Below, piece after piece: positions 33,977 through 43,328 of a stretch of 64,000 nucleotides of DNA. The stretch is from Staphylococcus epidermidis. GTDB taxonomy: Bacteria > Bacillota > Bacilli > Staphylococcales > Staphylococcaceae. Numbering within the stretch: position 1 is the stretch's first letter; each line of letters starts with the position of its first letter. The stretch covers positions 1,488,001 through 1,552,000 of the forward strand of contig NZ_AP019721.1 in the NCBI RefSeq assembly GCF_006742205.1, read 5' to 3'. The notes beneath the pieces are model-generated. The model was not told the DNA's origin. It ran no database searches and saw only the letters and a list, made by a program, of their open reading frames with translations. A program made the translations under genes and the position numbers.

Positions 33977-34005
33977 TTGAACTCAAAATTTAAGAAGTTT
34001 ATAAT
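33977..34005 (+). promoter_or_regulatory. Promoter of the NERD-like gene
   Basis: TTGAAC (33977-33982) and TATAAT (34000-34005) are separated by 17 bases, 48 bases before the start codon. The rest of the 300-base gap (33767-34052) shows nothing else of note. Confidence 0.7.
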
Positions 34006-34052
34006 TTATCTTGCAAATAGAATTTAATATTAAAAGATTTGGGTGAGTAGTA

Positions 34053-34925
34053 ATGTCTTTAACGATTATCTTATCTATAATAATTATTATTTTGATTATG
34101 GCTATGGTTCTTAATCAAAAATTTATGAAAGATAGGGTTGAAACAGAAGAATATGCTAGAAATCAATTAATCTCTAAAAATTCAATTTTAAGTGAAGAAA
34201 ATTTATCATTGAAAAACCAAATGTTAAGTACAAACAATGACGTCGGTCAACACGCTTTTAAAAACGCCAAGCGTGAATTAAGAAAAATATTAAATAGATT
34301 TAAAGAAGAGGGTCGTTTACGATCATATACAATTGTTCCTACGAGTAATTTGGCTGTTAAACATCCCCTTTTCGAATATGCACGTTCATTCGATTTTATT
34401 ATCATTACTGATGTTGGTTTGATAAATGTGGATGTTAAAAATTGGAACCAAAAAACGTTTTATCATTTTGATGTGCCAGATCAACATCTTGAAGAAGGAC
34501 AACCACAATATAATACCGAAAAAGTTGTCGGTCATTATATTAGCAATCGATATCATAGTCAGTTTAAAACAACACGTTCTGGTGTCTATACTTTTATTGA
34601 GATTTTACAGGATAATCGTGTAATATATGAATTTTATGACCACGATCCATACGATAAAGCCGCAAACAATGCAAAAGCATTAAAAGATAAAATTGAAAAT
34701 GATTATAATTTTAAAATTCAAAGTATTGGCGTCATATATTTTAGTGATGGTAGCGTTAATATTATTGAAGGATCCGACGAGAGTGATAAATACGTCGACA
34801 CCGTATCTACACCGATATCACTTGAAAAAGTAATTGAGGAAGCTATCGATTTATCTAAGCACCCCCTTACTGATAAACAAATCGAAGAAATTTCTGAAAA
34901 CTTTAAACAACATATGAATAATTAA
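34053..34925 (+). CDS. Membrane-anchored NERD-like protein
   Basis: The 290 residues start with one transmembrane helix (3-22), then a short coiled coil (ETEEYARNQL to SLKNQML), then a domain with the NERD pattern: FDFIIITDVGLINVDVKNW near residues 112-130, where an Asp and the D-V-K form the restriction-enzyme-like catalytic core. NERD proteins are suspected nucleases or DNA-handling factors; function here is unknown. GGGTGAGTAGTA precedes the ATG. It is divergent from the nucleotidyltransferase-like gene. Confidence 0.7.
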   Translation: MSLTIILSIIIIILIMAMVLNQKFMKDRVETEEYARNQLISKNSILSEENLSLKNQMLSTNNDVGQHAFKNAKRELRKILNRFKEEGRLRSYTIVPTSNLAVKHPLFEYARSFDFIIITDVGLINVDVKNWNQKTFYHFDVPDQHLEEGQPQYNTEKVVGHYISNRYHSQFKTTRSGVYTFIEILQDNRVIYEFYDHDPYDKAANNAKALKDKIENDYNFKIQSIGVIYFSDGSVNIIEGSDESDKYVDTVSTPISLEKVIEEAIDLSKHPLTDKQIEEISENFKQHMNN

Positions 34926-34965
34926 AATTCAAAAAGAGTTTGGGGCATGAAGTTATTTGACTAAT

Positions 34966-35008
34966 AAAAAGACAATTTCTATTTATAAAATGTAGAAATT
35001 GTCTTTTT
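34966..35008 (+). terminator. Terminator after the NERD-like gene
   Basis: AAAAAGACAATTTCTA and TAGAAATTGTCTTTTT form a 16-bp perfect stem with an 11-base loop. The transposase remnant begins only 8 bases beyond it. Confidence 0.85.
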
Positions 35009-35015
35009 ATTATAA

Positions 35016-35189
35016 TTATTTAAATTGTTGAGCAACTACTTTTTTTATATTCATTAGCATTAATACAAATGCAATTTCTCTTTTGACTTTAATTATGTTT
35101 CGAATCGACATTCTGATGAAACTTAAAATAACTTTCGTAAATCCATCAACAAGTTCCACATCAAATTTCTTTAACTGCAAACGTTTCTT
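35016..35189 (-). pseudogene. Transposase remnant, C-terminal end (IS1182-like)
   Basis: On the minus strand a start-less frame of about 57 codons reads KKRLQLKKFDVELVDGFTKV, then VKREIAFVLMLMNIKKVVAQ, QFK and stop. The end pattern (REIAFVLMLMNIKKV) resembles the C termini of IS1182/IS1272-type transposases. An in-frame TAG lies directly upstream and no further transposase is readable. IS1272-type elements are known to insert beside stem-loops; a perfect 16-bp stem lies next to this fragment. Family assignment is by eye. Confidence 0.5.
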
Positions 35190-35660
35190 CTAAAATAAGA
35201 AATCTTATCCCAATTTGAATTTTAAAATATCTTAAATTGTAATTTTACATTCCAACTTATTAAATTATCTATTATCAACAATGTTGTCATATATATTTTT
35301 AATTTTAACGTTTTAATACGATTCAGTAGTCATAGCACACATTTATATGACAACACTTATAGCAATTATTTCATGAATAAATAAACTTAATTATAAACTG
35401 TATCAGTTTACATTAGAAATCTTTTTAAAACATAATGTTTTTCACTAGACTAAGAAGTAGATATCCTAATTTCTACTTTATTGAAACACTAGTCAGAAAC
35501 GTAGTTGAAATCTACTAAATATCACTCTTTTTTTATTCTAATCTCTTTAGCTAGAATAAGAAAACGCTGCTAAACAAAATGGTCCAACTGAGTTTCTACT
35601 TATTGATATAACAAATGAATTTTATATTTCCACTCAATATCAGACTCTAAATTATCGCTA
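35190..35660. other. 470-base AT-rich gap without a gene
   Basis: Between the transposase remnant and the nuclease gene I see no frame with a ribosome site, no strong hairpin and no recognisable repeat. It may be decayed mobile DNA. Confidence 0.5.
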
Positions 35661-36206
35661 CTAGCTCCAAATATTTAATTTTCTCTTTTTTGCCTCTTCT
35701 TGAGCGTTTACGAAGGTATCCCTATATTTTCCGTTTGGAGAAAAATACTTTTCTCTGGCTAGACCTTTTTTCACCAGCGATTCGTTAAACATATCTCCAT
35801 TTTTTAACCATACGTACGCCAAAGTACGACCATACCTATCAGTTTTTTCTTTATCATATTCTAAATAAACATTTTGATGCGTGAGATACTTCTTCGTATA
35901 ATTAGATGCTTGTTTACCATATGGTTGAACTGGCGTATTAGGTTTAACAGTCTCTGGCGTATCTACACCAATTAATCTGACTTTAATTTCCTCTCCATTT
36001 TTTTGAGCAACAAATGTATCACCATCTACAACTCGTTTCACATATACTTTGTCTTTACCATTTAAATTGGAATTATCTGATTGATGTTGAGATTCTGAAC
36101 CACTAAACGGTCCAGAATGGTTTACAAACTGGAAAATAATTACAAGTATTCCTATCATCGCTACTACTAAAAGCGATGACATTTTCTTAGATTTCAATAA
36201 TGTCAC
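35661..36206 (-). CDS. Thermonuclease (membrane-anchored, Nuc2-like)
   Basis: The 181 residues have an N-terminal signal-anchor helix (12-28, SLLVVAMIGILVIIFQFV), a Ser/Gln-rich linker, then a staphylococcal nuclease domain. Catalytic residues are visible: KVRLIGVDTPET (first Arg and Asp), the Glu after it, and KTDRYGRTLAYVWLK (second Arg). The helix without a cleavable Ala-x-Ala motif suggests membrane attachment, as for Nuc2 of S. aureus rather than secreted Nuc. It degrades DNA or RNA outside the cell with calcium. Confidence 0.92.
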   Translation of the reverse strand: MTLLKSKKMSSLLVVAMIGILVIIFQFVNHSGPFSGSESQHQSDNSNLNGKDKVYVKRVVDGDTFVAQKNGEEIKVRLIGVDTPETVKPNTPVQPYGKQASNYTKKYLTHQNVYLEYDKEKTDRYGRTLAYVWLKNGDMFNESLVKKGLAREKYFSPNGKYRDTFVNAQEEAKKRKLNIWS

Positions 36207-36361
36207 CTTATTTCACTTAATATCCCGATTTATACTAAAGAAAATTTGATCCAACGTCAAATGATTTCATACTATTATATGTAATCGATTTTATATAATT
36301 ACAATCTCGCTTTCCAAATTATAAGAGCATGATATAATACATGATGTTAGGAGTGAAAGAA

Positions 36362-36550
36362 ATGGATACATCTAATGAAAATAAAATAACAATCATTGCC
36401 GTTATAGTAGCAATAATTGTTGGTGTCGTACTACAAATTGTCTTTAAACTACCCTTAATCGTGAGTTTAGTGGGGTCAGTATTTTTAGGTATGTTCGTTG
36501 GTTTTATCGTCTACCTAATTCAATCATTTCGTCGTAAAAAAAAGAATTAA
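36362..36550 (+). CDS. Small two-helix membrane protein
   Basis: I start at ATG 36362 (MDTSNENKITIIAVIVAIIV), which has GGAGTG 6 bases upstream; the frame can be opened 7 codons earlier but that covers the ribosome site. The 62 residues have two transmembrane helices (near 9-28 and 31-52) joined by KLPL, then a basic tail QSFRRKKKN. No known family recognised. It is divergent from the nuclease gene. Confidence 0.7.
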   Translation: MDTSNENKITIIAVIVAIIVGVVLQIVFKLPLIVSLVGSVFLGMFVGFIVYLIQSFRRKKKN

Positions 36551-36680
36551 AATTGGGTAATATCTTTAGTATATATGGTTTGAAATTAAACATCATTCAC
36601 TCAGTATCTTTGTCTCAATACAAAGTTTTACTTATCAAAACTTTATCATATTGATAACTGTTAGATTAATTTAATTTTAT

Positions 36681-36712
36681 AGAGTCTGCCTCAATTACGT
36701 ATGGTGGACTCT
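36681..36712 (-). terminator. Terminator of the response-regulator operon
   Basis: AGAGTC-TG-CC and GG-TG-GACTCT pair with a small internal loop, 7 bases after the regulator stop on minus. The T-tract is weak. Confidence 0.5.
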
Positions 36713-36718
36713 TATTAA

Positions 36719-37321
36719 TTAAATCCACCCCTTTTCATTTGCTTTTTTCCATGCCTCAAAACGATGATCTGAATTCATTTTGTCTATAATAGTACTCGTA
36801 TAGTTACGCACAGTCCCGTTCGATAAATACAATTTGCTAGCAATCTCTTTGCTACTTAACCCATTGCCTATTTCTCTTAAAACAACTTGTTCTTTATGAG
36901 TTAATGGATTCGATTCAGTAAACAATGATGTCATGAGCGAAGGGCTATATTCCTTCTCACCCTTTGTCACTTTATAAATAGTTTTAATTAAATCATCAAT
37001 TGAACGCTCTTTTAGTACATAAGCATCAACATCATTTGCTACGGCTTTTTCAAAATAACCTGGACGTTTAAATGTAGTCACTATGATTATTCTTGTATTG
37101 AGTTGTTTTTTTCTTACATAAGATAAGATTTCCAAGCCTGTTAAACCCGGAATTTCAATATCTAAAATGGCTACATTGGGTTCATTATTTTCAATAAATT
37201 CGAGTGCCTCTACACCATTTTCAAAATCTTTTATTACATTCATTTCTTCATGCATTTCTATCAGTTGTACCATAGCTTTTCTTAACATCAATTGATCCTC
37301 AGTTATAACAAGCGATATCAT
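36719..37321 (-). CDS. Response regulator, NarL/FixJ family (DesR-like)
   Basis: The 200 residues have a receiver domain with the phosphoacceptor in VAILDIEIPGLTG near residues 54-66 and the Lys in ERSIDD-type loop, then a LuxR-type helix-turn-helix (LTHKEQVVLREIGNGLSSKE, IASKLYLSNGTVRNY). Its start overlaps the kinase stop by 4 bases, so the pair is translationally coupled. DesR of B. subtilis controls membrane-lipid desaturation; here the linked gene pair is an ABC transporter, so the output may be that operon. Signal unknown. Confidence 0.9.
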   Translation of the reverse strand: MISLVITEDQLMLRKAMVQLIEMHEEMNVIKDFENGVEALEFIENNEPNVAILDIEIPGLTGLEILSYVRKKQLNTRIIIVTTFKRPGYFEKAVANDVDAYVLKERSIDDLIKTIYKVTKGEKEYSPSLMTSLFTESNPLTHKEQVVLREIGNGLSSKEIASKLYLSNGTVRNYTSTIIDKMNSDHRFEAWKKANEKGWI

Positions 37322-38412
37322 AATAAATCACCTCTAGGTATTTCAACAATAATAAGTGTTCCATTATTTGATTGTACAATTAATTTACCATTTAAATAAT
37401 CTACACGTTCTTTAATACTTTTCAAATTTGAAGCATCTTCATTTTCTATTCCCACACCATTATCTTTAATTTTTAAAATGATTTGATGCTCATGTACCTT
37501 CAATTCACCTATTACTTCAGTCGCATGCGCATGTTTAATAACATTATTAATTGCTTCTCTAAAAATCATAGATAATATTGATTGTTTCGCTGGATTTAAT
37601 GATTTAGCCGCACTTTTATTGTTAAATTTAAAATGTAGATTAGCATTTTGCAATAAGTGTTCCAATGATGAAATTTCATCTTCAAAAGATTGTATCTTCA
37701 AATCATCAATAATGAGTCTGACTTTATTTAAGGCTTCTGTTGAAAGTTGATTTATTGCCTGCATTTCATTTTTTGCTTCTTTAGGATTAGTATCTATGAG
37801 TTTAACAGCTAATTCAGACTTCAAAGTAAGACTAGCAAATACATGTCCTAATGTATCATGAAGATCTTGACTTATTCTATTACGCTCTTGTTGAGCTATT
37901 AGTACATTAATATACTTATTCTTTTCTTCAAGTTTAGCTTTCATAATTCGTTCGTCTCTATTTTTAAAATTACCTACAGCAACAATTAATATAACCAAAT
38001 AAAATGCACTTAATGGAACCACAAATGTTGGATTAAATATATAAGTTAGTATTAAACAACTTATCATAGCTATTAAAAAGGTTATAAATTCTTTTGATAC
38101 AACACGAACATTAAAAATAAAAGGTAAGGCGAAAGCACTATAGAAGAAAAACAAACTATTCATAGGATTGACACTATAGACAAAATAAAAGATTCCTAAA
38201 TAATGAATAACCAGTAATGAATATAAAATACTATCACTAAGGTATTTATAAAATATAATCATCGTCACATAGCTGATTATAAAAATAGTACAAACAATTA
38301 AATAAGTTAAGAAATTACCACGTTTGTCAACAAATATAGCTAAAATCGGAAATATTAAATATATTAAAGTACTTAATTCCCCTATTCTCACTCCCCAACT
38401 TCTTGATTCCAT
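37318..38412 (-). CDS. Sensor histidine kinase (DesK-like, HisKA_3)
   Basis: The 364 residues have about five or six transmembrane helices in the first 150, a coiled linker (NFKNRDERIMKAKLEEKNKY), and the HisKA_3 phosphoacceptor RISQDLHDTLGHVFASLTLK near residues 179-198. The ATPase part has REAINNVIKHAHA (N box) and KDNGVGIENE (G box). The membrane-only sensor without a large outer loop is like DesK and LiaS, which sense membrane state. It overlaps the upstream permease by 1 base. Confidence 0.9.
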   Translation of the reverse strand: MESRSWGVRIGELSTLIYLIFPILAIFVDKRGNFLTYLIVCTIFIISYVTMIIFYKYLSDSILYSLLVIHYLGIFYFVYSVNPMNSLFFFYSAFALPFIFNVRVVSKEFITFLIAMISCLILTYIFNPTFVVPLSAFYLVILIVAVGNFKNRDERIMKAKLEEKNKYINVLIAQQERNRISQDLHDTLGHVFASLTLKSELAVKLIDTNPKEAKNEMQAINQLSTEALNKVRLIIDDLKIQSFEDEISSLEHLLQNANLHFKFNNKSAAKSLNPAKQSILSMIFREAINNVIKHAHATEVIGELKVHEHQIILKIKDNGVGIENEDASNLKSIKERVDYLNGKLIVQSNNGTLIIVEIPRGDLL

Positions 38413-39143
38413 TAGTGTACATCTCCTTTCTTATTCATGAATAAAGCAATACTCACAAAGATTATACAATAGACCACGAGATAGCCAAACGCTTCTATAT
38501 TCACCCCTTTATTTTGCGCTAAATCTATAGCAAGTAGCTTTAAATTATATGTTGGCATGTGTTTAGAAATCGACTGAAGCCAATCAGGAAACGTGTATAC
38601 TGGAAACCATAGACCTCCTAATATAGCTAGTGTAATATTAAGTAAATTGGCAAAACTACTTGCTTTTTGAATATCGTTGAGTTGAGCGATAATCAATCCT
38701 AAAGTCAAAAATAAACTAACCCCAATCCATAAAGTTAATGCAGAGAATATCCATTGAAAAACAGTCATGTGAACATCTTTGTAAAAATGAGCTACTGAAA
38801 AAATAATTGTAATTGCTATTAAAAACTGACACATTGTCTTACTAATTTTAACTAAATAATATTGAAATGATGATAATGGGGTCACCATTAACCGCTTATA
38901 CCAACCTTGATTTCGCTCTTCAATCAAATCTAATGGAAATGACAATAGACAAAAGTTCATTAAACTAAATACTGTCATACTGTACATATACTCTTTATAA
39001 AACTTAAGTTTTGCTTCTTCTGGCATGTCTAATATAGAAGTAAATAATAAATAAAACACGACAGGTAGGAATATGGACATAACTAAATACAATTTCTTTC
39101 TAAATATAATCTTTAATTCTATTTTAAAATAAGTTGATATCAC
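38412..39143 (-). CDS. ABC transporter permease, ABC-2 type
   Basis: The 243 residues have six predicted helices in the ABC-2 pattern, with the conserved LDLIEERNQGWYKRLMVTPLS loop near residues 72-92 typical of drug or lipid exporter permeases linked to LytTR/DesK systems. It overlaps the ATPase gene by 4 bases and the kinase gene by 1, so ATPase-permease-kinase-regulator form one operon. Substrate unknown. Confidence 0.9.
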   Translation of the reverse strand: MISTYFKIELKIIFRKKLYLVMSIFLPVVFYLLFTSILDMPEEAKLKFYKEYMYSMTVFSLMNFCLLSFPLDLIEERNQGWYKRLMVTPLSSFQYYLVKISKTMCQFLIAITIIFSVAHFYKDVHMTVFQWIFSALTLWIGVSLFLTLGLIIAQLNDIQKASSFANLLNITLAILGGLWFPVYTFPDWLQSISKHMPTYNLKLLAIDLAQNKGVNIEAFGYLVVYCIIFVSIALFMNKKGDVH

Positions 39144-40015
39144 TGGTAATTCCCTCCTTTAGACAAATCATTAGAAAACATGACTTCTAATAAAGATTTT
39201 TTAAGAATTTCAATCTTATTGAAATTGACATGATATTGTTTCAATAATTGTAAAACATCACTCACATCAGTTGTTTTTATTTCATATCTATTTTTTATTA
39301 ATTCAATTTCGTATTTATGTTTCAGTTGATTGATAAGTTCTTGATATTTGCAAGGAATTCGAATTACAGAATAACTTTGATTCCTTTTTATATTTTCAGG
39401 TGAATCATCTAATTGTATTTTACCTTTATCTAACATCATTACTTGATCTGCCATTCTTTCAACTTCTTCAATGTAATGAGAGGTATATAGTATCGTAGTG
39501 TTATTCATTTTTAATTTATCTATAACATTCCAAAAATGTTGACGCATTTCTACATCCATAGCTGACGTAGGCTCATCTAAAATTAACAGTTCAGGTTTAC
39601 CTACCAATGCTAAAGCAAAATCTAAAATCCTCTGCTGTCCACCTGATAAATTACATGCAAACTGATTCATTTGTCGGTCACTAAATTGTGTGATTTCTTT
39701 AAACTGATGAAAAGAAATAAACGTTTGATAAAAGGATTGATATAAATGTAATAATTCGCAAACCTTTATGTATTTAGGAAACTCTGTTTTTTGAAAAAGA
39801 ATACCCATCTTATGTCTATTTAACAAATTTGATTTATCAGCGATTTGACCACTATCATAGTGATTATTTCCAACGATAATATCAATTAACGTTGACTTAC
39901 CTGCTCCATTTTTACCTATTAATGCCGTACAACAATTATTTTTTATATCAATACTTATATCTTCTAAAACTTTATGTTCCTTGAAAGATTTAGATATATG
40001 TCGTAGTTCAATCAT
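39140..40015 (-). CDS. ABC transporter ATP-binding protein
   Basis: I start at ATG 40015 (MIELRHISKSFKEHKVLEDI), which has AGAGGTG 8 bases upstream; the frame can be opened 3 codons earlier with GTG. The 291 residues have Walker A GKNGAGKST near 35-43, the signature NLSGGQQRILDFALAL near 125-140, Walker B PELLILDEPTSAMD near 145-158 and the switch His (YTSHYIEEVERM). The C-terminal 90 residues are an extension. First gene of the ABC/two-component operon. Confidence 0.92.
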   Translation of the reverse strand: MIELRHISKSFKEHKVLEDISIDIKNNCCTALIGKNGAGKSTLIDIIVGNNHYDSGQIADKSNLLNRHKMGILFQKTEFPKYIKVCELLHLYQSFYQTFISFHQFKEITQFSDRQMNQFACNLSGGQQRILDFALALVGKPELLILDEPTSAMDVEMRQHFWNVIDKLKMNNTTILYTSHYIEEVERMADQVMMLDKGKIQLDDSPENIKRNQSYSVIRIPCKYQELINQLKHKYEIELIKNRYEIKTTDVSDVLQLLKQYHVNFNKIEILKKSLLEVMFSNDLSKGGNYQ

Positions 40016-40153
40016 TATCGTCACACCTCTTGATTTATGTTACTTATAATTTAGCAAGTTTAAGTTAGTGATATAAGTACCGAATGTCATTAATTAACTA
40101 TGACATTTGTCATATCATACATATAAGTTTACATAATATATTTACCGTTAAAA

Positions 40154-40185
40154 AAATACCCTCGTTCATTTTAACGAGGGTATTT
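40154..40185 (-). terminator. Terminator of cls
   Basis: AAATACCCTCGTT and AACGAGGGTATTT pair over 13 bp with a 6-base loop, followed by TTTTTTAACGG on the minus strand. Confidence 0.9.
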
Positions 40186-40192
40186 TGAAATT

Positions 40193-41665
40193 TTATAAAA
40201 TTGGAGATATTAATTTTGCTAGTCCTTCTTTAAATTTAATTGATAATGGACGCTTGTCGTATACTTCTTTTGTAAGTAATTTAGATTGCTCAATATCTTT
40301 TTCAAATGCTTGACGTAACTGTTTAGCTATATCTTCATCATATATAAATGCATTCACTTCGAAATTCAGTTCAAAGCTTCTAAAGTCCATGTTTGCACTA
40401 CCAATTGAAGAAATTTCATCATCAATCATTAATATTTTAGAATGAATAAATCCATTTTGATAAGTGTAAATATTAACTCCGCTATCCAATAAATCAGCTG
40501 CATTTGAAAATGTAGCCCAATAAACGAATGGATGATCAGGTTTACACGGTATCATAAGGTTTACTTCAACGCCGCTATTAGCAGCCATTTTTAATGCATT
40601 AATGTATGATTGGTCTGGAATAAAGTAAGGGCTTTGTAGATAGATAGACTTTTTAGCGCTCATTATCATTTTTGTATAACCATATTCTATTTGATGTAAA
40701 TCAAATGCAGGTCCACTAGAAGCGATTTGAATAGCCGCGTTTCCTTTGTCCCCATTTTTTTTAGGGAAATATTTTTGATCAAATTTAAATTGTGGACGAT
40801 GCGACTGTGAATTCCAGTCTAAAATAAATCTTAATTGTAGTGCATCGATGCATTCACCTTGAACACGTGTATGTGTATCTCTCCAGTAACCTAACTTACC
40901 TAATCCTAAATAATCATCGCCGACATTAAAACCGCCAACGTAACCAATTTGTCCATCTATAATGATAATCTTTCTATGATTTCGATTATTCATTCTGAAA
41001 TTGATTAAAGGTACTTTCGAAGGGAAAAATGCTTCAACTTCTCCACCTAATGCTCTGAAATGTTTAAATTTTGATAATCTAACCTTTTTAGAACCAACAT
41101 CGTCATACAAAAGTTTAACTTCTAAACCTTCTTTAAGTTTAGTTTCAAGTGCATCTAAGATTCTTTTACCTAATCCATCAAGTTCAAAGGTATAGTACTC
41201 TAGATGTATATAGTCTTGAGCATTGTAAATATCCTCAAGTACTTTTTCATAAAGCTTATGACCATCTGTAAATAAATCGATTTTATTATTTTCTGTTAAA
41301 AAGGCATCTTGTTTCATTAACAACATACGTATTAAATCACGGTGTTTAATGACTTGATCATTGATATAACCATAATTATGTTTATCAAAACTGTCGATTT
41401 GGTCTTGAACTAAATCTTCAAATGCATGTAATTCATCACCGTTATTTTTTTCCATCTTTTTCTTGGAAACCGTTCGTCCTAAAAATAGATACAAAATAAA
41501 TCCAATGACAGGAAGAACGAATAATACGAATAACCACGCCCAAGTTGAACTGGCAGTACGTCGATCACGTTCAAGGAAAATGATGACAAATGCCAATACT
41601 ACGTTAGTTATAAACCCAACTACTAACAATATAGTTAAAATAGTACCCAAAAATCCAAAATTCAT
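40193..41665 (-). CDS. cls: Cardiolipin synthase
   Basis: Cls joins two phosphatidylglycerols to make cardiolipin in the membrane. The 490 residues have two N-terminal transmembrane helices (near 7-30 and 40-60), and two phospholipase-D HKD motifs: NHRKIIIIDGQIGYVGGFN near 227-245 and HSKILMIDDEISSIGSANMD near 405-424. Staphylococci have two paralogues; I cannot say which this is. It stands alone behind a strong terminator. Confidence 0.95.
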   Translation of the reverse strand: MNFGFLGTILTILLVVGFITNVVLAFVIIFLERDRRTASSTWAWLFVLFVLPVIGFILYLFLGRTVSKKKMEKNNGDELHAFEDLVQDQIDSFDKHNYGYINDQVIKHRDLIRMLLMKQDAFLTENNKIDLFTDGHKLYEKVLEDIYNAQDYIHLEYYTFELDGLGKRILDALETKLKEGLEVKLLYDDVGSKKVRLSKFKHFRALGGEVEAFFPSKVPLINFRMNNRNHRKIIIIDGQIGYVGGFNVGDDYLGLGKLGYWRDTHTRVQGECIDALQLRFILDWNSQSHRPQFKFDQKYFPKKNGDKGNAAIQIASSGPAFDLHQIEYGYTKMIMSAKKSIYLQSPYFIPDQSYINALKMAANSGVEVNLMIPCKPDHPFVYWATFSNAADLLDSGVNIYTYQNGFIHSKILMIDDEISSIGSANMDFRSFELNFEVNAFIYDEDIAKQLRQAFEKDIEQSKLLTKEVYDKRPLSIKFKEGLAKLISPIL

Positions 41666-41722
41666 TACTAAATACTCCTATTCAGTCTTTCACCAAGAAA
41701 ATTTAGCCGCCGATTTACTGAA

Positions 41723-41920
41723 CTATGCTTCCGTTACCAATGTTAAAATAGCATTAAAGTCCTCGTCATTATGCGGAAATGCACGTTCTTCGATTTGTTT
41801 AATAGTAATGTTTAATAATTTGTAACCATTACCCTCTTGAGACTTTAAAAACGAATTAACACTTTTCTCTAAGCTCTCCAGTGTTTCCTCAGTTAAAGTT
41901 TTAAATTTTATTTGTTGCAT
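41723..41920 (-). CDS. Cse60/DUF2758-like small protein
   Basis: I start at ATG 41920 (MQQIKFKTLTEETLESLEKS), since AAAGGGG lies 10 bases upstream of it and directly abuts the ATG three codons earlier. The 65 residues are a small alpha/beta protein with the Cse60 pattern: beta strand, helix ETLESLEKSVNSFLKS, strand YKLLNITIKQI. Cse60 is named from a Bacillus sporulation gene, but this organism does not sporulate, so the role is unknown. It precedes cls on the same strand by 57 bases. Confidence 0.7.
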   Translation of the reverse strand: MQQIKFKTLTEETLESLEKSVNSFLKSQEGNGYKLLNITIKQIEERAFPHNDEDFNAILTLVTEA

Positions 41921-41929
41921 AAATCCCAT

Positions 41930-42233
41930 ACCCCTTTCATTATATTGATTAAATCATAGAACTTTTCATACAAAATTTCAATTAATTTAGAGAAATTATC
42001 TTTTATAAATCAAACGTTCATTATCTTGAACAGAATATATTTTAATTTAAATGGTATTGATGTATAATAAATTACATTCGATTGAATATTCAGAAATTTT
42101 ATTAGTCTAGATTCACATCAATGTCTTTATTGCTCCTCTTTTAATTGATTGAAATCTTTTCTAATTGAGAGCAAATCAACACTTTTCATCGAATAAATTA
42201 ATAAATATCGATTTAACATTGGAGGGAACGCTT
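41930..42233. other. 300-base divergent gap
   Basis: It separates the Cse60-like gene from the threonine aldolase gene. A TATAAT at 42063-42068 could serve the aldolase but no matching -35 is clear. Nothing else seen. Confidence 0.4.
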
Positions 42234-43259
42234 GTGATTTCATTTGAAAATGATTATTTAGAAGGTGCACATGAAAAAGTTTTAAATCGATTAGTAGAGA
42301 CAAATCGAATACAAGCTGCTGGATATGGCTTCGATGACTTTTCGGCACAAGCTGCAGATAAAATTAGACAACGTATTGACTGTCCAGATGCTACCATTCG
42401 TTTTTTAGTAGGTGGTACGCAAACCAATCAAGTAGTTATTAACTCAATGCTTGATAGTTATGAAGGTGTTATATCCGCTGATACAGGACATGTGGCAGTC
42501 CATGAAGGTGGTGCGATAGAATTCAGTGGACATAAAGTTCTAACCATACCCTCCCAAGAAGGTAAGATTACTGCTCAAGACGTTGAGAATTATATAGAAA
42601 CTTTTGAAAGTGATTTTAAAAAAGAACACATGGTGTATCCAGGGATGGTTTATATTTCACATCCAACCGAATATGGAACTTTATACACGAAAGAAGAATT
42701 ACAATCTTTATCTAGAGTTTGCCGTAGACATCAGATTCCACTATTTATGGATGGTGCACGTTTAGGCTATGGCCTTATGAGCAATCAAACTAATGTAACT
42801 ATCGAAGATGTTGCAAAATACTGTGATGTGTTTTACATAGGAGGTACTAAGATTGGAGCACTTTGTGGTGAAGCAATTGTCTTCACTAAACAAAATGAAC
42901 CTAAAAACTTCACTACAATTATAAAACATCATGGTGCTTTATTAGCAAAAGGCCGTCTAACTGGTGTTCAATTTTTAGAATTATTCACTGATGATTTATA
43001 TTTTGATATAAGTCGACATGCTATTAAAATGGCTGAAAAGGTAAAAAAAGGATTTATAGATAAAGGATATCAAGTCTATTTTGATTCACCAACCAATCAA
43101 CAATTTTTTATTTTAAGCAACGATAAAATTGAAGAACTAAAACAAAAGGTAAAATTCGCAGTTTGGGAGAAATACGATAATCAACATCGTGTAGTTCGCT
43201 TCGCAACAAGTTGGGCCACAACTGAAGAAAATGTTAATCAACTACTTGAACTAATATAA
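42234..43259 (+). CDS. Low-specificity L-threonine aldolase
   Basis: The enzyme splits threonine or allo-threonine into glycine and acetaldehyde with pyridoxal phosphate. I start at GTG 42234 (MISFENDYLEGAHEKVLNRL), where GGAGGG lies 7 bases upstream; the frame's earlier 23 codons cover the ribosome site. The 341 residues have the PLP Lys in FYIGGTKIGALCGEA near residues 201-215, MDGARLGYGL (aspartate and arginine contacts) and GGTQTNQVVINSML near 62-75. The next gene follows by 69 bases. Confidence 0.93.
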   Translation: MISFENDYLEGAHEKVLNRLVETNRIQAAGYGFDDFSAQAADKIRQRIDCPDATIRFLVGGTQTNQVVINSMLDSYEGVISADTGHVAVHEGGAIEFSGHKVLTIPSQEGKITAQDVENYIETFESDFKKEHMVYPGMVYISHPTEYGTLYTKEELQSLSRVCRRHQIPLFMDGARLGYGLMSNQTNVTIEDVAKYCDVFYIGGTKIGALCGEAIVFTKQNEPKNFTTIIKHHGALLAKGRLTGVQFLELFTDDLYFDISRHAIKMAEKVKKGFIDKGYQVYFDSPTNQQFFILSNDKIEELKQKVKFAVWEKYDNQHRVVRFATSWATTEENVNQLLELI

Positions 43260-43328
43260 AATACAAAATGAAGTTATAAAAACTGTATCACTACAGGCAG
43301 CTAAGAATGTAGTCAGGAGGACTATGCT

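Noticed and set aside
33127..34925. Nucleotidyltransferase-like plus NERD-like pair as a phage-defence system
   Set aside because: The genes are divergent with separate promoters, and the first has carbon control. Nothing else around them suggests a defence island.
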